Shown here: positions 1 to 10,121 of the stretch, piece after piece
Position numbering within the stretch: position 1 is the first letter of the stretch
Layout of the letters: the number at the start of each line of letters is the position of its first letter
NCBI GenBank assembly: GCA_051122655.1
Contig: CP182107.1
Span: forward strand, 1,612,001-1,676,000
Direction of reading: 5' to 3'
Length of the DNA: 64,000 bases
DNA from: Pasteurella sp030783905
GTDB lineage: Bacteria; Pseudomonadota; Gammaproteobacteria; Enterobacterales; Pasteurellaceae
Translations under genes and position numbers: made by a program
The notes under the pieces: model-generated
What the model was told of the DNA's origin: nothing
The model's input: only the letters and a program-made list of their open reading frames with translations
Database searches by the model: none

Positions 1-1
1 C

Positions 2-427
2 AGTTTACAAGAAATTCATTCAAATGAAGAACTCAATGCCATTGGATTTGACACCGCGCTACAAACTGAAGTGGAAGAAAAAGAGAGCGCTTTACCCGAT
101 ACCTCACGGACCTATCCCCCAGAGATTGATCACTTTGCTAGCGAGGGGTTTTTACAATTTTTCTTTGAAGATAATTCTGATGGTTCCTTTAATGTCTATA
201 TTTTAGATGAAGCCAATCGCATCGAGATTTACCGTAACTGCGATGGACAAAAAGAAAAGAAGATTTTGGAGATTAACCACATTTATCAGTCTTCAGGCTT
301 GGATGAAAATAACAATCCGTATAAAATTGTACAGCGCGATTTCAACTATCCGCAGTTCTATCAATTATTATTACAAGAGAATGGCGTAAAAATCGTACCA
401 TTCCACAGTCGACTAGCGATGTCATAA
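2..427 (+). CDS. cyaA: Class I adenylate cyclase CyaA, C-terminal part (5' end outside window)
   Basis: The reading frame is open from base 2, so this is the tail (about 141 residues) of a longer protein; internal GTG/ATG codons are not starts. CyaA makes cAMP from ATP and its C-terminal region is the regulatory part that responds to the PTS. The call rests on recalled similarity to enterobacterial CyaA tails: the segment HFASEGFLQFFFEDN, followed by an acidic stretch and an FNYPQFYQLL-type block near the end. The catalytic N-terminal half is not in the window. The stop is at 425-427 and narP follows 16 bp later on the same strand. A cAMP synthase fits the several CRP-like sites seen elsewhere in the window. 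The identification is by memory, not by alignment. Confidence 0.8.
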   Translation, partial: SLQEIHSNEELNAIGFDTALQTEVEEKESALPDTSRTYPPEIDHFASEGFLQFFFEDNSDGSFNVYILDEANRIEIYRNCDGQKEKKILEINHIYQSSGLDENNNPYKIVQRDFNYPQFYQLLLQENGVKIVPFHSRLAMS

Positions 428-443
428 CATATTGGGGAGTTAT

Positions 444-1073
444 ATGTCAGAAAAAATGAAAGTGTTGATTATCGACGATCATCCATTGATGCGTCGAGGA
501 ATCAAACAACTTATGGAATTAGCACCGGATTTTGAAGTGGTTGCCGATGCCGGTAACGGTAGTGAAGGCATTAGCCTCGCATTACAAACGCAACCAGATT
601 TGATTATTCTTGATTTGAATATGAAAGGTCTATCAGGATTAGATACGTTAAAAGCATTACGTGCCGAAGGTATTGATGCACGCATTTTGATTCTAACGGT
701 GTCTGATTTAAAAAGCGATATTTTTACCTTAATTGATGCTGGAGCAGACGGTTATTTATTAAAAGATACCGAACCTGATGCACTCTTAAGTCAGATCCAA
801 CGTATCGCACAAGGGGAGGTGATCCTAAGCGATTCGATTAAAGATGCGTTAATTGAACGCCAAATGAACGAGGATCCTATCTATTCTCTCACCGACCGCG
901 AAATGGATGTCCTGCGTTTAATTGCAACTGGACTGTCGAATAAACAAATTGCAGGTCAGCTATTTATTTCGGAGGAAACCGTGAAAGTACATATTCGCAA
1001 TTTACTCCGTAAACTGAATGTACATTCTCGTGTCGCAGCCACCGTGCTTTATTTTGAGCATAAAGGACGCTAA
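444..1073 (+). CDS. narP: Nitrate/nitrite response regulator NarP
   Basis: This is a two-component response regulator of the NarL/FixJ class, 209 aa. It has an N-terminal receiver domain with an acidic pair near residues 10-11 (IIDDHP), the phosphoacceptor Asp in ILDLNM near residue 55, and a Lys in YLLKD. A LuxR-type helix-turn-helix follows (LTDREMDVLRLIATGLSNKQ, then ETVKVHIRNLLRKL). In Haemophilus and relatives NarP, not NarL, controls anaerobic respiratory genes. A TTG at 432 is in frame upstream, but the ATG at 444 is preceded by GGGGAG at a normal distance and is preferred. A hairpin terminator follows directly. No partner kinase gene is in the window. Confidence 0.92.
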   Translation: MSEKMKVLIIDDHPLMRRGIKQLMELAPDFEVVADAGNGSEGISLALQTQPDLIILDLNMKGLSGLDTLKALRAEGIDARILILTVSDLKSDIFTLIDAGADGYLLKDTEPDALLSQIQRIAQGEVILSDSIKDALIERQMNEDPIYSLTDREMDVLRLIATGLSNKQIAGQLFISEETVKVHIRNLLRKLNVHSRVAATVLYFEHKGR

Positions 1074-1085
1074 TCTTCCCCCTAG

Positions 1086-1120
1086 AAAAAGCCAATTATT
1101 CTGATAATTGGCTTTTTTTT
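1086..1120 (+). terminator. Rho-independent terminator after narP
   Basis: The stem AAAAAGCCAATTAT pairs with ATAATTGGCTTTTT around a TCTG loop and runs into an eight-T tract. It lies 12 bp after the narP stop and ends that transcript before tamA. Confidence 0.9.
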
Positions 1121-1221
1121 GCCAACAATTTATGCAAGTTTTCATAAAAACTACCGCACTTTACGTTGCCAAAGCCTTTGCTTAAAAGGTACACTAAACT
1201 AATCTTTGATTTGAGGCGGCT

Positions 1222-2982
1222 ATGAAATTATTCAGTAATATAACGGCATCATTGTTCACCAAAACGCTATTTCTTATTAGTACAGTACTTTTAAGTACCA
1301 CCAGTTTCGCACAACAATTAGAAGTACAAATAAAAGGTATCCAAGATACAAAATTAAATAATAATGTGCGTATTTATGTTGGTATGATTGATAAAGAAGA
1401 GGCCGATGGTTCCGAGCGCCACAAGCAATTGGTGCGTGAAGCAATTGACAAAGCGCTGCGAGCCTACGGCTATTATCAGAGTGAAGTCGATTTTCAAATA
1501 GAAAACCAAAAACCCCCTAAGAAAGATCAACTCATTGCCCATGTGAAGATCGGGGAACCCGTGAAAATTGCTGAAGTCGATTTTATTTTACAGGGTGAAG
1601 CAAAACAGGATCCCGAGTTTCTCGCGGTTACTAAAAATATCCCTGCCAAAGAGAGTCCCCTCAATCACGAAACCTACGATGATTATAAAAAGAGCATCCA
1701 AAAAGTCGCGCTCAGTCGAGGCTACTTTGACGGTGACTTTTTAGTATCACGCTTAGAAGTCAAGCCGTCAACGCAACAAGCTTGGTGGCGTTTAAATTAT
1801 GACAGTGGTGAACGTTACCGCTTTGGTGAAGTCACCTTCGAAAATGCACAAATACGCGAAGATTATTTGCGTAACATGATCAATTTCAATAAAGGTCAGC
1901 CCTATCTAATTAATGATCTTTCTACCTTAACCAACAATTACACCTCATCAAATTGGTTTAGTTCAGTCTTAATGCAACCTAATTTAGATGAAGAACACAA
2001 AATTGTGAATGTTGATGTATTACTGCAACCACGTAAAAAAAATAGCATGGAAGTGGGGATTGGCTGGGCTTCGGATGTTGGTCCCCGCTTGCAATTAGGT
2101 TGGATAAAACCGTGGATCAACAATCGTGGCCACAGTTTTCGTACCAATTTATATGTGTCTGCGCCCAAACAGACCTTAGAAGCCACCTATAAAATGCCCT
2201 TATTAAAAAACCCGCTCAACTATTATTATGAGTACTCGGCAGGTTTAGAAAATGAGAATAAAAATGATACAGAGTCGTTTGCTTCATCACTGTCTGCAAT
2301 CCGCTATTGGAACCATGAAGAAGGTTGGCAACATTCGTTAGGCTTACGTGTCCGTTATGACTCCTTTATCCAAGCGAATGTGAAAGATAAAACGTTACTC
2401 GTCTTTCCAACAGCCTCTGTTAGACGAACTCGCCTACAAGGGGGACTTTTTCCAACGTGGGGCGATACACAAAAACTGACCGTCGATTTAGGTCGCACTT
2501 GGTGGCTATCGGATGTAGATTTCCTCAAAATGCAAGGTTCGAGTTTATGGGTGAGAACCTATTTACAGCACCATCGTATCGTCACGCGATTAGAACTGGG
2601 GTGGTTACATACCCAAAATATCGAACGAATTCCACCCGCCTTACGTTTTTTTGCTGGAGGTGATCGCAGTATTCGCGGTTATGGCTATAAAAAAATTGCC
2701 CCTAAAAATAATGCAGGGAAATTAGTGGGGGGCTCTCGCTTACTAACGGGTTCGTTTGAATATCAATACCAAGTGTATCCTGATTGGTGGCTCGCGACCT
2801 TTGCCGATACTGGACTGGCGGCCAACCAATTCACAACAAAAGAGTTACGCTACGGGGCAGGAATGGGCGTACGTTGGGCATCACCAGTAGGGGCAATTAA
2901 GTTTGATATTGCGACCCCTGTTAAAGATAAAGACAACAGTAAAAATATCCAATTTTATATTGGGCTCGGTGCAGAACTTTAA
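1222..2982 (+). CDS. tamA: Outer-membrane translocation and assembly protein TamA
   Basis: TamA is the Omp85-family outer-membrane subunit of the TAM complex, which with TamB assembles some outer-membrane proteins and autotransporters. The 586-aa product starts with a signal peptide (hydrophobic core, then TSFAQQ near residue 30), continues with POTRA-like periplasmic repeats, and ends in a beta-barrel. The barrel contains a GGDRSIRGYGY block typical of surface-antigen/Omp85 proteins and a terminal aromatic-rich strand. The length fits the family (about 577 aa in E. coli). The start is supported by GAGGCGG upstream of the ATG. tamB follows after 58 bp on the same strand, the usual gene pair. 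Confidence 0.92.
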   Translation: MKLFSNITASLFTKTLFLISTVLLSTTSFAQQLEVQIKGIQDTKLNNNVRIYVGMIDKEEADGSERHKQLVREAIDKALRAYGYYQSEVDFQIENQKPPKKDQLIAHVKIGEPVKIAEVDFILQGEAKQDPEFLAVTKNIPAKESPLNHETYDDYKKSIQKVALSRGYFDGDFLVSRLEVKPSTQQAWWRLNYDSGERYRFGEVTFENAQIREDYLRNMINFNKGQPYLINDLSTLTNNYTSSNWFSSVLMQPNLDEEHKIVNVDVLLQPRKKNSMEVGIGWASDVGPRLQLGWIKPWINNRGHSFRTNLYVSAPKQTLEATYKMPLLKNPLNYYYEYSAGLENENKNDTESFASSLSAIRYWNHEEGWQHSLGLRVRYDSFIQANVKDKTLLVFPTASVRRTRLQGGLFPTWGDTQKLTVDLGRTWWLSDVDFLKMQGSSLWVRTYLQHHRIVTRLELGWLHTQNIERIPPALRFFAGGDRSIRGYGYKKIAPKNNAGKLVGGSRLLTGSFEYQYQVYPDWWLATFADTGLAANQFTTKELRYGAGMGVRWASPVGAIKFDIATPVKDKDNSKNIQFYIGLGAEL

Positions 2983-3040
2983 TTATCACAAAATCCCGCT
3001 AACAAAGTATGACGTAGTGAAGAAAGACGGATAAGGTAAC

Positions 3041-6000
3041 ATGACAGAACATATCACAGCACAACAGGCTTCCTCTGAACAACCAAACCCAACGCCACCC
3101 ACTAAGCGTAAAAAATCCTTTTGGCGCAAGCTGTTATGTGGTCTCAGTGCGGTCATTTTCTTACTAATTTTAGCGTTCTTTGTCACACTCAGCACCAGTA
3201 CAGGGCAACGCTGGCTGATTGCCCTCGTGGATAAAGCATTACCTCAGCTCACGATTGCACAAGTAAATGGTGGCTTACAAGAAGGCCTTGTCCTAAATCA
3301 GGTTCGCTTTGAGACGGAAGGGGTACAAACAGAGTTGGCGCAAGTTCGTTTACAACTCGATTTGAGCTGTCTGTGGCGCTTACATATTTGTGTTAAAGAG
3401 ATTGCTTTGCACCAACCACATATTCAAGTGAATAGCGCACTCCTGCCTCCGAAAGCAAAAGAGCAACCGACACGCGCGCCGATGCAACGTATCCATTTGC
3501 CAGTTTCTGTTGATGTCGACAATGTGGTCGTGGATCAATTACGGCTAGTGATTGATGATAATGCGATAGACTTAGCCCACTTCCAAACAGCGGCTAGTTT
3601 AAATAATGAATCAGGGTTAACCATTGCACCAACAACGATCCAAGCATTGTTAGTCAACGTTGTGCTACAAACGCCTGCGGAAACAGAAACACAACCTCAA
3701 ATAGAAAAAGCCCCGATTGATTGGGTTCAGATAGAAAAACAGTTGAGTGCGCCTTTATTAGCCAAGTTAGAAAATATCGTGTTGCCTTTTGATATACACA
3801 TTCAACATATTCAAGGACAAGACTGGCAATACCAGCAGGTGCGCGACCAACACACACAAGTGATTGACATTCCGATGTTTCAGTTACAAGCAAACGCCAC
3901 GGACACACAGATTAAACTCAGCCAGTTTCAACTGGAAAGTAACTTAGCCAATTTAAACGCTAGCGGACAATTACAACTTGATGCCGATTATCCAGTAGAT
4001 GTTACGTTACATGCGGATATTCATAGGTTAAATCAAGCTGAATCACTTGTCTTGCCCGCTAGCCAAGTAGAGGTGACATTATCTGGAAATTTAAAAAAAC
4101 AGACCGCACTTACTTTACAGACACGTGGGGCATTACATGCCGATTTGAATAGCCAATTTGCCCTGTCTCAAGAAAAAACGCCTTTCCAACTGAAGTTAGC
4201 TAGCCAAGCCTTCCGTTATCCATTTCAACCCGATCAAGCGGCACTTATACATATCCCTCAACTGAATTTACAAATGGGCGGAAATTTACTGGACTACCAA
4301 TTACAACTCAACAGCGAAGTGGAAGGGGCAACTATTCCCAACACCGCACTGCAACTTGACGCCAAAGGTGAATTATTATCACTTGATATTACCCAACTCC
4401 ATCTCGATACACTGAAAGGAAGTGCCGATTTACAAGGAAAAATTGGTTGGCAAAATGGGGTGCAATGGTATAGCAATTTACAGCTCGATAAATTAAACCT
4501 GAGTGATTATTTGGCCGGTTTGCCAACTATATTGTCAGGACAATTGTTTTCGACTGGTTTAATTAATCAACAGCAATGGTTATTTGATATCCCACATTTA
4601 AATTTGGAAGGCACACTCTCACAACGCCCACTGGCACTCAAAGGTAGCTTGAGTATTGGTTCGGAAACCTGGTTACATCAATTATTGTTAAAAGTGCCGG
4701 ATCTCGTGTTAAGTTACGGAGAAAATAAGATTGTTGCCACGGGTTTTCTAGGGGAAAAGTCCAACCTCAAACTTGATATTAATGCCCCTGATCTGCGTGG
4801 TTTAATGCCAAACTTGAACGCAAATTTACAAGGTTATCTCCAGTTAAATGGACAACTTGTACAACCTAGTATTGCACTAGATTTAGTGGGTCACCATATT
4901 CAATTGAATGACTTGAATATCAATCAAGTCAGCTTGAAAGGTGATGTGGATATCGCGAACCAAACTGCAGGCGAACTGGTATTACAGGTCAATAAATTCC
5001 AATCTGGTGAGGTAAAACTGGACACCTTAAATCTGACCTTGCGTGGTAATGAAGCACAGCATAGTCTAACCTTAATGTCTCAAGGTACTCCTGTTGCGCC
5101 TAAACTCACATTAAAAGGACAATTTGATCGTGCAACACAACGTTGGCAAGGCACATTAGAACAAGTGTCTATTGCCTCATTTATGGGGCATTGGCATACC
5201 GATAAAAATGTTGTTCTAGCTTATGATCACCCGACAACGCAAACAACGATTTCTGCACATTGTTGGCAAAATACCGATATGGAACTTTGCTTTCCACAAA
5301 CATTGCGTGTAGGCAAAAGTGGCGAAGTGCCGTTTAAAATGACGAAACTCGATTTAGCCTTAGTCAATGATCTCCTCGAACAAGATCTGTTACAAGGCCA
5401 ATTACAAAGTGAAGGGAAGGTTGCTTGGTTTAGCGATAAACCACTACAACTGAATATCCAAGTCAAAGGGGATAATTTAAGTTTCACGCAAAAAATAGAT
5501 TACCGTACTTTTGGCTTAGATATCCCGAAACTGACCTTAAACGCAGATCTACAGAATAATCATTTAGTCGTTAATTCTAATGTTTTACTGCAAGACCAAG
5601 GCAATATCAGTGCCAATCTCGAAGTGAAAGACCTCACACAAACGCGCCAATTAGGTGGAAGCTTGGTCATTCACAAGCTGAATTTAGACATTTTCAATCA
5701 GTTGTTATCCACCAATGAGGTCATCACTGGTGATATTGTGGCTAACTTGAAATTTGCAGGTACCCTCAACGCCCCTAATTTAAACGGCCAGTTTAAGCTT
5801 TCCCGTTTAAATGCCCAAATAAAATCATTACCGTTTGATATTGAAGGCGGGGAACTGGTATTCAATTTTGCAGGCAACCGTTCAACCTTAAATGGTCATA
5901 TCAAAACACCCGATAGTCGCTTAAATCTGAATGGTGAAGCTAGCTGGCAAAACTTAGATAACTGGACATCTCGTTTACATGCCAAAGCTGATCAATTTAA

Positions 6001-6946
6001 AGTCGATATTCCCGCGATGGCGAAGCTGAAAATCAGTCCGAATGTAGAAATCACTGCTAGTCCAAAACGTTTGCGTTTAACGGGTAATATTGATATTCCA
6101 TGGGCGAGAATTGAAATTGAAAGCTTACCGGAAAGTGCGGTTTCGGTTAGTGCCGATGAAGTTATCTTAGACGATCAGATCGCACAAAAAGTCAGCACCA
6201 AGCTGCCAAATAAAACCAAATCAGGAATGGAAATCCTGTCTGATTTAAAAATCAATATTGGTCAAGATGTCTATCTGAACGCCTATGGATTAAAAACCCA
6301 TCTCAATGGATTACTCAGTGTCCGCCAAGAAAAAGGCAATCTCGGTTTATTTGGGCAAATTCATTTAAGTCATGGTCGCTATGCCTCCTTTGGTCAAGAT
6401 CTCTTGATCCGTAAAGGCATGATTAGCTTTTCTGGGCAACCTTCACAACCGATGCTAAATATTGAAGCCATTCGTAATCCTGAATCGATGGATACCTCTG
6501 GTGTAGTGGCGGGAATTAAAGTCCTCGGTCTGGCAGAAAGTCCCGAAATTAAAGTGTTCTCAGAGCCGGGAATGTCACAGGATCAAGCGCTTTCTTATGT
6601 GCTCACCGGACGCTCCTTGGAAAACAGTGGTGAAGCCGGTTCAGGGGGTTCGATTGGTGCGGCCTTACTAGGACTTGGGTTAGCAAAAAGTGGTAAGGTC
6701 GTGGGTGGACTTGGTCAAGCCTTTGGTATTCAGGATCTGAATCTAGGCACACAAGGGGTCGGTGACAGCTCGAAAGTGGTGGTCAGTGGTAATATTACAC
6801 CTCGTTTACAAGTCAAATATGGCGTGGGTCTGTTTGATGGACTGGCAGAATTTACGGTTCGTTATCGCTTAATTCCTAAACTGTATTTACAATCTATATC
6901 TGGTGTCACCCAAGCGGTGGATCTGCTCTATCAATTTGAATTTTAA
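3041..6946 (+). CDS. tamB: Translocation and assembly module protein TamB (DUF490/AsmA-like)
   Basis: TamB is the inner-membrane-anchored partner of TamA that spans the periplasm. The 1301-aa protein has a cytoplasmic lysine-rich start (KRKKSFWRK), one membrane segment at about residues 32-50, a long repetitive beta-rich region, and a conserved C-terminal domain (about 1000-1301) ending in an aromatic residue. That C-terminal domain includes glycine-rich blocks (GSGGSIGAALLGLGLAKSG) and VVSGNITPRLQVKYGVGLF, as in DUF490 proteins. It follows tamA and is 8 bp from ppx, so tamA-tamB-ppx looks like one transcription unit. The N-terminal tail is unusually Pro/Gln-rich. Confidence 0.9.
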   Translation: MTEHITAQQASSEQPNPTPPTKRKKSFWRKLLCGLSAVIFLLILAFFVTLSTSTGQRWLIALVDKALPQLTIAQVNGGLQEGLVLNQVRFETEGVQTELAQVRLQLDLSCLWRLHICVKEIALHQPHIQVNSALLPPKAKEQPTRAPMQRIHLPVSVDVDNVVVDQLRLVIDDNAIDLAHFQTAASLNNESGLTIAPTTIQALLVNVVLQTPAETETQPQIEKAPIDWVQIEKQLSAPLLAKLENIVLPFDIHIQHIQGQDWQYQQVRDQHTQVIDIPMFQLQANATDTQIKLSQFQLESNLANLNASGQLQLDADYPVDVTLHADIHRLNQAESLVLPASQVEVTLSGNLKKQTALTLQTRGALHADLNSQFALSQEKTPFQLKLASQAFRYPFQPDQAALIHIPQLNLQMGGNLLDYQLQLNSEVEGATIPNTALQLDAKGELLSLDITQLHLDTLKGSADLQGKIGWQNGVQWYSNLQLDKLNLSDYLAGLPTILSGQLFSTGLINQQQWLFDIPHLNLEGTLSQRPLALKGSLSIGSETWLHQLLLKVPDLVLSYGENKIVATGFLGEKSNLKLDINAPDLRGLMPNLNANLQGYLQLNGQLVQPSIALDLVGHHIQLNDLNINQVSLKGDVDIANQTAGELVLQVNKFQSGEVKLDTLNLTLRGNEAQHSLTLMSQGTPVAPKLTLKGQFDRATQRWQGTLEQVSIASFMGHWHTDKNVVLAYDHPTTQTTISAHCWQNTDMELCFPQTLRVGKSGEVPFKMTKLDLALVNDLLEQDLLQGQLQSEGKVAWFSDKPLQLNIQVKGDNLSFTQKIDYRTFGLDIPKLTLNADLQNNHLVVNSNVLLQDQGNISANLEVKDLTQTRQLGGSLVIHKLNLDIFNQLLSTNEVITGDIVANLKFAGTLNAPNLNGQFKLSRLNAQIKSLPFDIEGGELVFNFAGNRSTLNGHIKTPDSRLNLNGEASWQNLDNWTSRLHAKADQFKVDIPAMAKLKISPNVEITASPKRLRLTGNIDIPWARIEIESLPESAVSVSADEVILDDQIAQKVSTKLPNKTKSGMEILSDLKINIGQDVYLNAYGLKTHLNGLLSVRQEKGNLGLFGQIHLSHGRYASFGQDLLIRKGMISFSGQPSQPMLNIEAIRNPESMDTSGVVAGIKVLGLAESPEIKVFSEPGMSQDQALSYVLTGRSLENSGEAGSGGSIGAALLGLGLAKSGKVVGGLGQAFGIQDLNLGTQGVGDSSKVVVSGNITPRLQVKYGVGLFDGLAEFTVRYRLIPKLYLQSISGVTQAVDLLYQFEF

Positions 6947-6954
6947 GGAAGAAT

Positions 6955-8505
6955 ATGAAAAGTGAAAATGTCATGGGGAAAAGCTCCGCACGTTCTCTCC
7001 CCTCCCGCCCAGAAACAAGGGAAATTGCCGCCATTGATTTAGGGTCAAATAGCTTTCATATGATTATCGCGCGCATTATGAATGGCTCTATTCAGATTCT
7101 TTCTCGTTTGAAACAAAAAGTTCAGCTCGCAGAAGGCTTAGATGAAAACAATGTCCTCAGCCAAGCCGCTATTACTCGTGGTGTGAATTGCTTAGCTTTG
7201 TTTGCAGAGCGCTTACAGGGTTTTGCAGCAGAAAATGTGAATGTTGTCGGCACCTATACCTTACGTCGTGCCGTGAATAATGATGAGTTCTTACGCCAAG
7301 CCAAAGCCGTTTTCCCTTATCCAATCAATATCATTACGGGGAAAATCGAAGCACAAACGATTTATGCTGGTGTTTCGCATACTCAACCTGAAACTGGAAA
7401 AAAATTTGTGATAGATATCGGTGGTGGCTCGACTGAAATGATTATTGGGGAAAATTTCACCCCCATTTTAGCGGAAAGTCGACATATGGGATGTGTCAGT
7501 TTTGCTAAACAGTTTTTCCCTCAAGGGCGGATTACCAAACAGCATTTTGACAATGCTCGGCGTGCAGCATTAATGAAAATTGAAGACTTAGCCTATGAAT
7601 ATCGTCATTTAGGCTGGGATGTGGTGTTAGGATCTTCTGGCACAATTAAAACCGTGCACCAAGTCATCATGGCCAATCTTGATCCAAACGGGCTTATCAC
7701 CCCTGATCGCCTACAACACCTAATCGAACAAACATTACAACATACTCATTTTGACGATCTGAAATTATCGGGTTTAATTGAAGAACGTGCCGATGTGTTT
7801 GTACCAGGATTAGCCATTTTAAGCGCTGTCTTTGACACATTTGGTATTCAACAAATGCGTTATTCTGACGGTGCCTTGCGTGAAGGGGTCATGTATAGCC
7901 TGGAAAAGACCTTTCAAGTGAGCAATATTCGTGAGCGGACCGCGTTAGGTTTAGCAGAACAATTTACAATTGACCAAGCCCAAGCAGAACGTGTCTATCA
8001 AAGTGTCAAACTACTTAGTCAACAGTATAAGTATTGGAAAAAGCCAACCTTGCGCGCAGAAATGATGGATATTTTATTTTGGGCCGCGCGTTTACACGAA
8101 GTCGGGATTGTAGTGAACCATAAAGGGATGCAAAAACACTCGGCTTATATTTTACAAAACATGGAATTACCAGGTTTTGATAAGGAACAACAACGTTTAT
8201 TAGCCACCTTAGTACGTTATCAAATTAACCTAATTAAGCTGACAGAATTAAGTAAATTTGCCCGATTCGATGAACAGGATGTATTAGCCCTAGTGCGTTT
8301 ATTACGTTTAGCCATTATTTTGAACAAATCGCGCCAAGCCACGGAGAAAACAGAGCAAATCTCACTACGCATCAACCATCAGCTCACTCACTGGACGCTT
8401 CACTTCGCACAAGACTATCTACTCCATACGCCACTGATCTGTAACGAGTTGAAAGCGGAAAAACGTTTGCTGAATGAAATGGGATTAGACATCAGCTTTA
8501 CCTAA
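6955..8505 (+). CDS. ppx: Exopolyphosphatase / guanosine pentaphosphatase family (Ppx/GppA)
   Basis: This 516-aa member of the ASKHA-fold Ppx/GppA family hydrolyses terminal phosphates of polyphosphate, or pppGpp in GppA enzymes. The phosphate-1 motif is AAIDLGSNSFHMIIAR (about residues 24-39) and the phosphate-2 motif is VIDIGGGSTEM (about 152-162). The C-terminal HD-like helical domain contains ARLHEVG. The length is close to E. coli Ppx (513 aa) and slightly longer than GppA, so Ppx is preferred. The ATG at 6955 has AAGGAAG before it. The gene is 8 bp after tamB and is probably cotranscribed with it. Confidence 0.87.
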   Translation: MKSENVMGKSSARSLPSRPETREIAAIDLGSNSFHMIIARIMNGSIQILSRLKQKVQLAEGLDENNVLSQAAITRGVNCLALFAERLQGFAAENVNVVGTYTLRRAVNNDEFLRQAKAVFPYPINIITGKIEAQTIYAGVSHTQPETGKKFVIDIGGGSTEMIIGENFTPILAESRHMGCVSFAKQFFPQGRITKQHFDNARRAALMKIEDLAYEYRHLGWDVVLGSSGTIKTVHQVIMANLDPNGLITPDRLQHLIEQTLQHTHFDDLKLSGLIEERADVFVPGLAILSAVFDTFGIQQMRYSDGALREGVMYSLEKTFQVSNIRERTALGLAEQFTIDQAQAERVYQSVKLLSQQYKYWKKPTLRAEMMDILFWAARLHEVGIVVNHKGMQKHSAYILQNMELPGFDKEQQRLLATLVRYQINLIKLTELSKFARFDEQDVLALVRLLRLAIILNKSRQATEKTEQISLRINHQLTHWTLHFAQDYLLHTPLICNELKAEKRLLNEMGLDISFT

Positions 8506-8545
8506 ACAAACAGCCCACCTAATGGTGAGCTGTGATAATGATCCG
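8506..8545 (-). terminator. Weak convergent terminator between ppx and glmU
   Basis: The inverted repeat CAGCCCACC / GGTGAGCTG has one mismatch and a TAAT loop. On the minus strand it is followed by TTTGTTTAG, so it could end glmU transcription. The U-tract is poor. Confidence 0.4.
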
Positions 8546-8563
8546 TTCTAACCACAAGTGCGG

Positions 8564-9940
8564 TTACTTTTTAACAATTTTAGTCGGGCGTTGCCAACCT
8601 TGAATATGGCGTTGTGGAATACGCGAAATGACTAATTCATCACAAGCGACATTTTTGGTGACTGTCGTACCCGCACCAATCGTCGCACCCTTTTCAATCG
8701 TCACCGGCGCCACAAGCTGAACATCCGATCCCACAAACACATTATCACCAATAATAGTCTTAAACTTATTTGCACCATCGTAATTACAGGTGATCACGCC
8801 TGCACCGATATTGCATTGTTGTCCTACTTCCGCATCCCCTACATAGCTTAAATGATTTACTTTTGATCCTGAACCAATATGTGCTTGCTTAATTTCAACG
8901 AAATTGCCGATATGCGTATGATCCGCTAATGCAGCGCCCGGACGCAAACGAGAGAAAGGACCAATTTGTGCGGATTGCCCAACGCTAGCCTCTTCTAATA
9001 CAGAATAAGGTTTAATTTCTACATCATCACCAATTTGGCAATTTTTTAGTACACAACCCGCACCGATTTTCACGCGATCACCAAGGACTACCTTGCCTTC
9101 AATAATCACATTCACATCAATTTCCACATCTTTACCATGAGATAATTCACCACGTAAATCAAAACGATCGGGATCCGCTAACGCCACCCCCGCAAGTAAC
9201 AATTTATCTGCTTGTTTACGTTGATAATAGCGTTCTAACCGAGCTAATTGTTGCCGGTTATTCACTCCCTCAACTTCCATAAATTCACTAGCTTGCACTG
9301 CGACCACCTGACAACCGTCTTGATTCGCTAACGCGATCACGTCGGTAATATAGTATTCTTTTTGTGCATTATTATTGGTTAATTGTGCTAACCATTTTTT
9401 CAAGCTTTTGCCTTCTGCTACCAAGACACCAGTGTTAATTTCTTGGATTTTTAATTGTTCCGCATTAGCATCTTTTTGTTCCACAATTGCCACTACATTG
9501 CCATTTTCACGCACAATACGCCCATAACCTGTTGGGTCATCTAATACCACGGTTAATAATGCAATCCCCTTTTCAGGTTTTGCCGCAATCAGCTTTTGTA
9601 AGGTTTCCGCTGTAATTAATGGGCCATCGCCATACAGCATCAAGATATTTTCGTCATCTGCAAAAAACGGGGCAGCTTGTTGCATAGCATGCCCCGTACC
9701 TAATTGCTCTGCTTGTAAAACCCAGTTCACAGGTTCCTCTTGCAAGCGAGTTTGCATCACTTCACCACCGTGTCCATATACTAAGTGGATATTTTTTGCA
9801 TGAATGGATTTCACTGTATCAATCACGTGTTTTACCATCGGTTTTCCAGCGATGGTATGCAACACTTTGGGTAAATCAGAATACATCCGTGTACCTTTAC
9901 CGGCCGCTAAAATTACGATACTTAATGCGTTCTCTTTCAT
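8564..9940 (-). CDS. glmU: Bifunctional UDP-GlcNAc pyrophosphorylase / glucosamine-1-phosphate acetyltransferase GlmU
   Basis: GlmU makes UDP-GlcNAc for peptidoglycan and LPS in two steps: acetylation of glucosamine-1-phosphate and uridylylation. The N-terminal pyrophosphorylase domain begins with VILAAGKGTRMYSDLPKVLH (nucleotide-binding loop). From about residue 250 there are hexapeptide repeats forming a left-handed beta-helix, with NIGAGVITCNYDG and GAGTTVTKN near the C-terminus. The open frame extends to 10012, but the ATG at 9940 gives MKENALSIVILAAG, has AAGAGA upstream, and yields 458 aa, the family length; the upstream extension has no support. The stop overlaps an uptake-signal copy at 8556-8564 by one base. 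Confidence 0.95.
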   Translation of the reverse strand: MKENALSIVILAAGKGTRMYSDLPKVLHTIAGKPMVKHVIDTVKSIHAKNIHLVYGHGGEVMQTRLQEEPVNWVLQAEQLGTGHAMQQAAPFFADDENILMLYGDGPLITAETLQKLIAAKPEKGIALLTVVLDDPTGYGRIVRENGNVVAIVEQKDANAEQLKIQEINTGVLVAEGKSLKKWLAQLTNNNAQKEYYITDVIALANQDGCQVVAVQASEFMEVEGVNNRQQLARLERYYQRKQADKLLLAGVALADPDRFDLRGELSHGKDVEIDVNVIIEGKVVLGDRVKIGAGCVLKNCQIGDDVEIKPYSVLEEASVGQSAQIGPFSRLRPGAALADHTHIGNFVEIKQAHIGSGSKVNHLSYVGDAEVGQQCNIGAGVITCNYDGANKFKTIIGDNVFVGSDVQLVAPVTIEKGATIGAGTTVTKNVACDELVISRIPQRHIQGWQRPTKIVKK

Positions 9941-10047
9941 AATGTTCTCTTTTTTCATGAATAAAATGGACTGCTTAAAATTATAATCGAACTTTACAAT
10001 AAAAATAAGCATCTAGCACCCAAAACAGGCAACCTAAAGTAAGTAAA

Positions 10048-10076
10048 TTGAAACAGAAAATAAAGCCGTGTATAGT
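10048..10076 (+). promoter_or_regulatory. Likely sigma-70 promoter of the lipoprotein gene
   Basis: TTGAAA (10048-10053) and TATAGT (10071-10076) are separated by 17 bp and lie 46 bp upstream of the lipoprotein ATG. Only sequence resemblance supports it. Confidence 0.6.
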
Positions 10077-10121
10077 AAAGAACCAAAGCGAAACATAATC
10101 ATCTGATATTAAGGGGTAAAT

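Noticed and set aside
3654..3908. Minus-strand ORF inside tamB
   Set aside because: Overlaps a long conserved gene on the other strand, no start signal and no recognisable domain.
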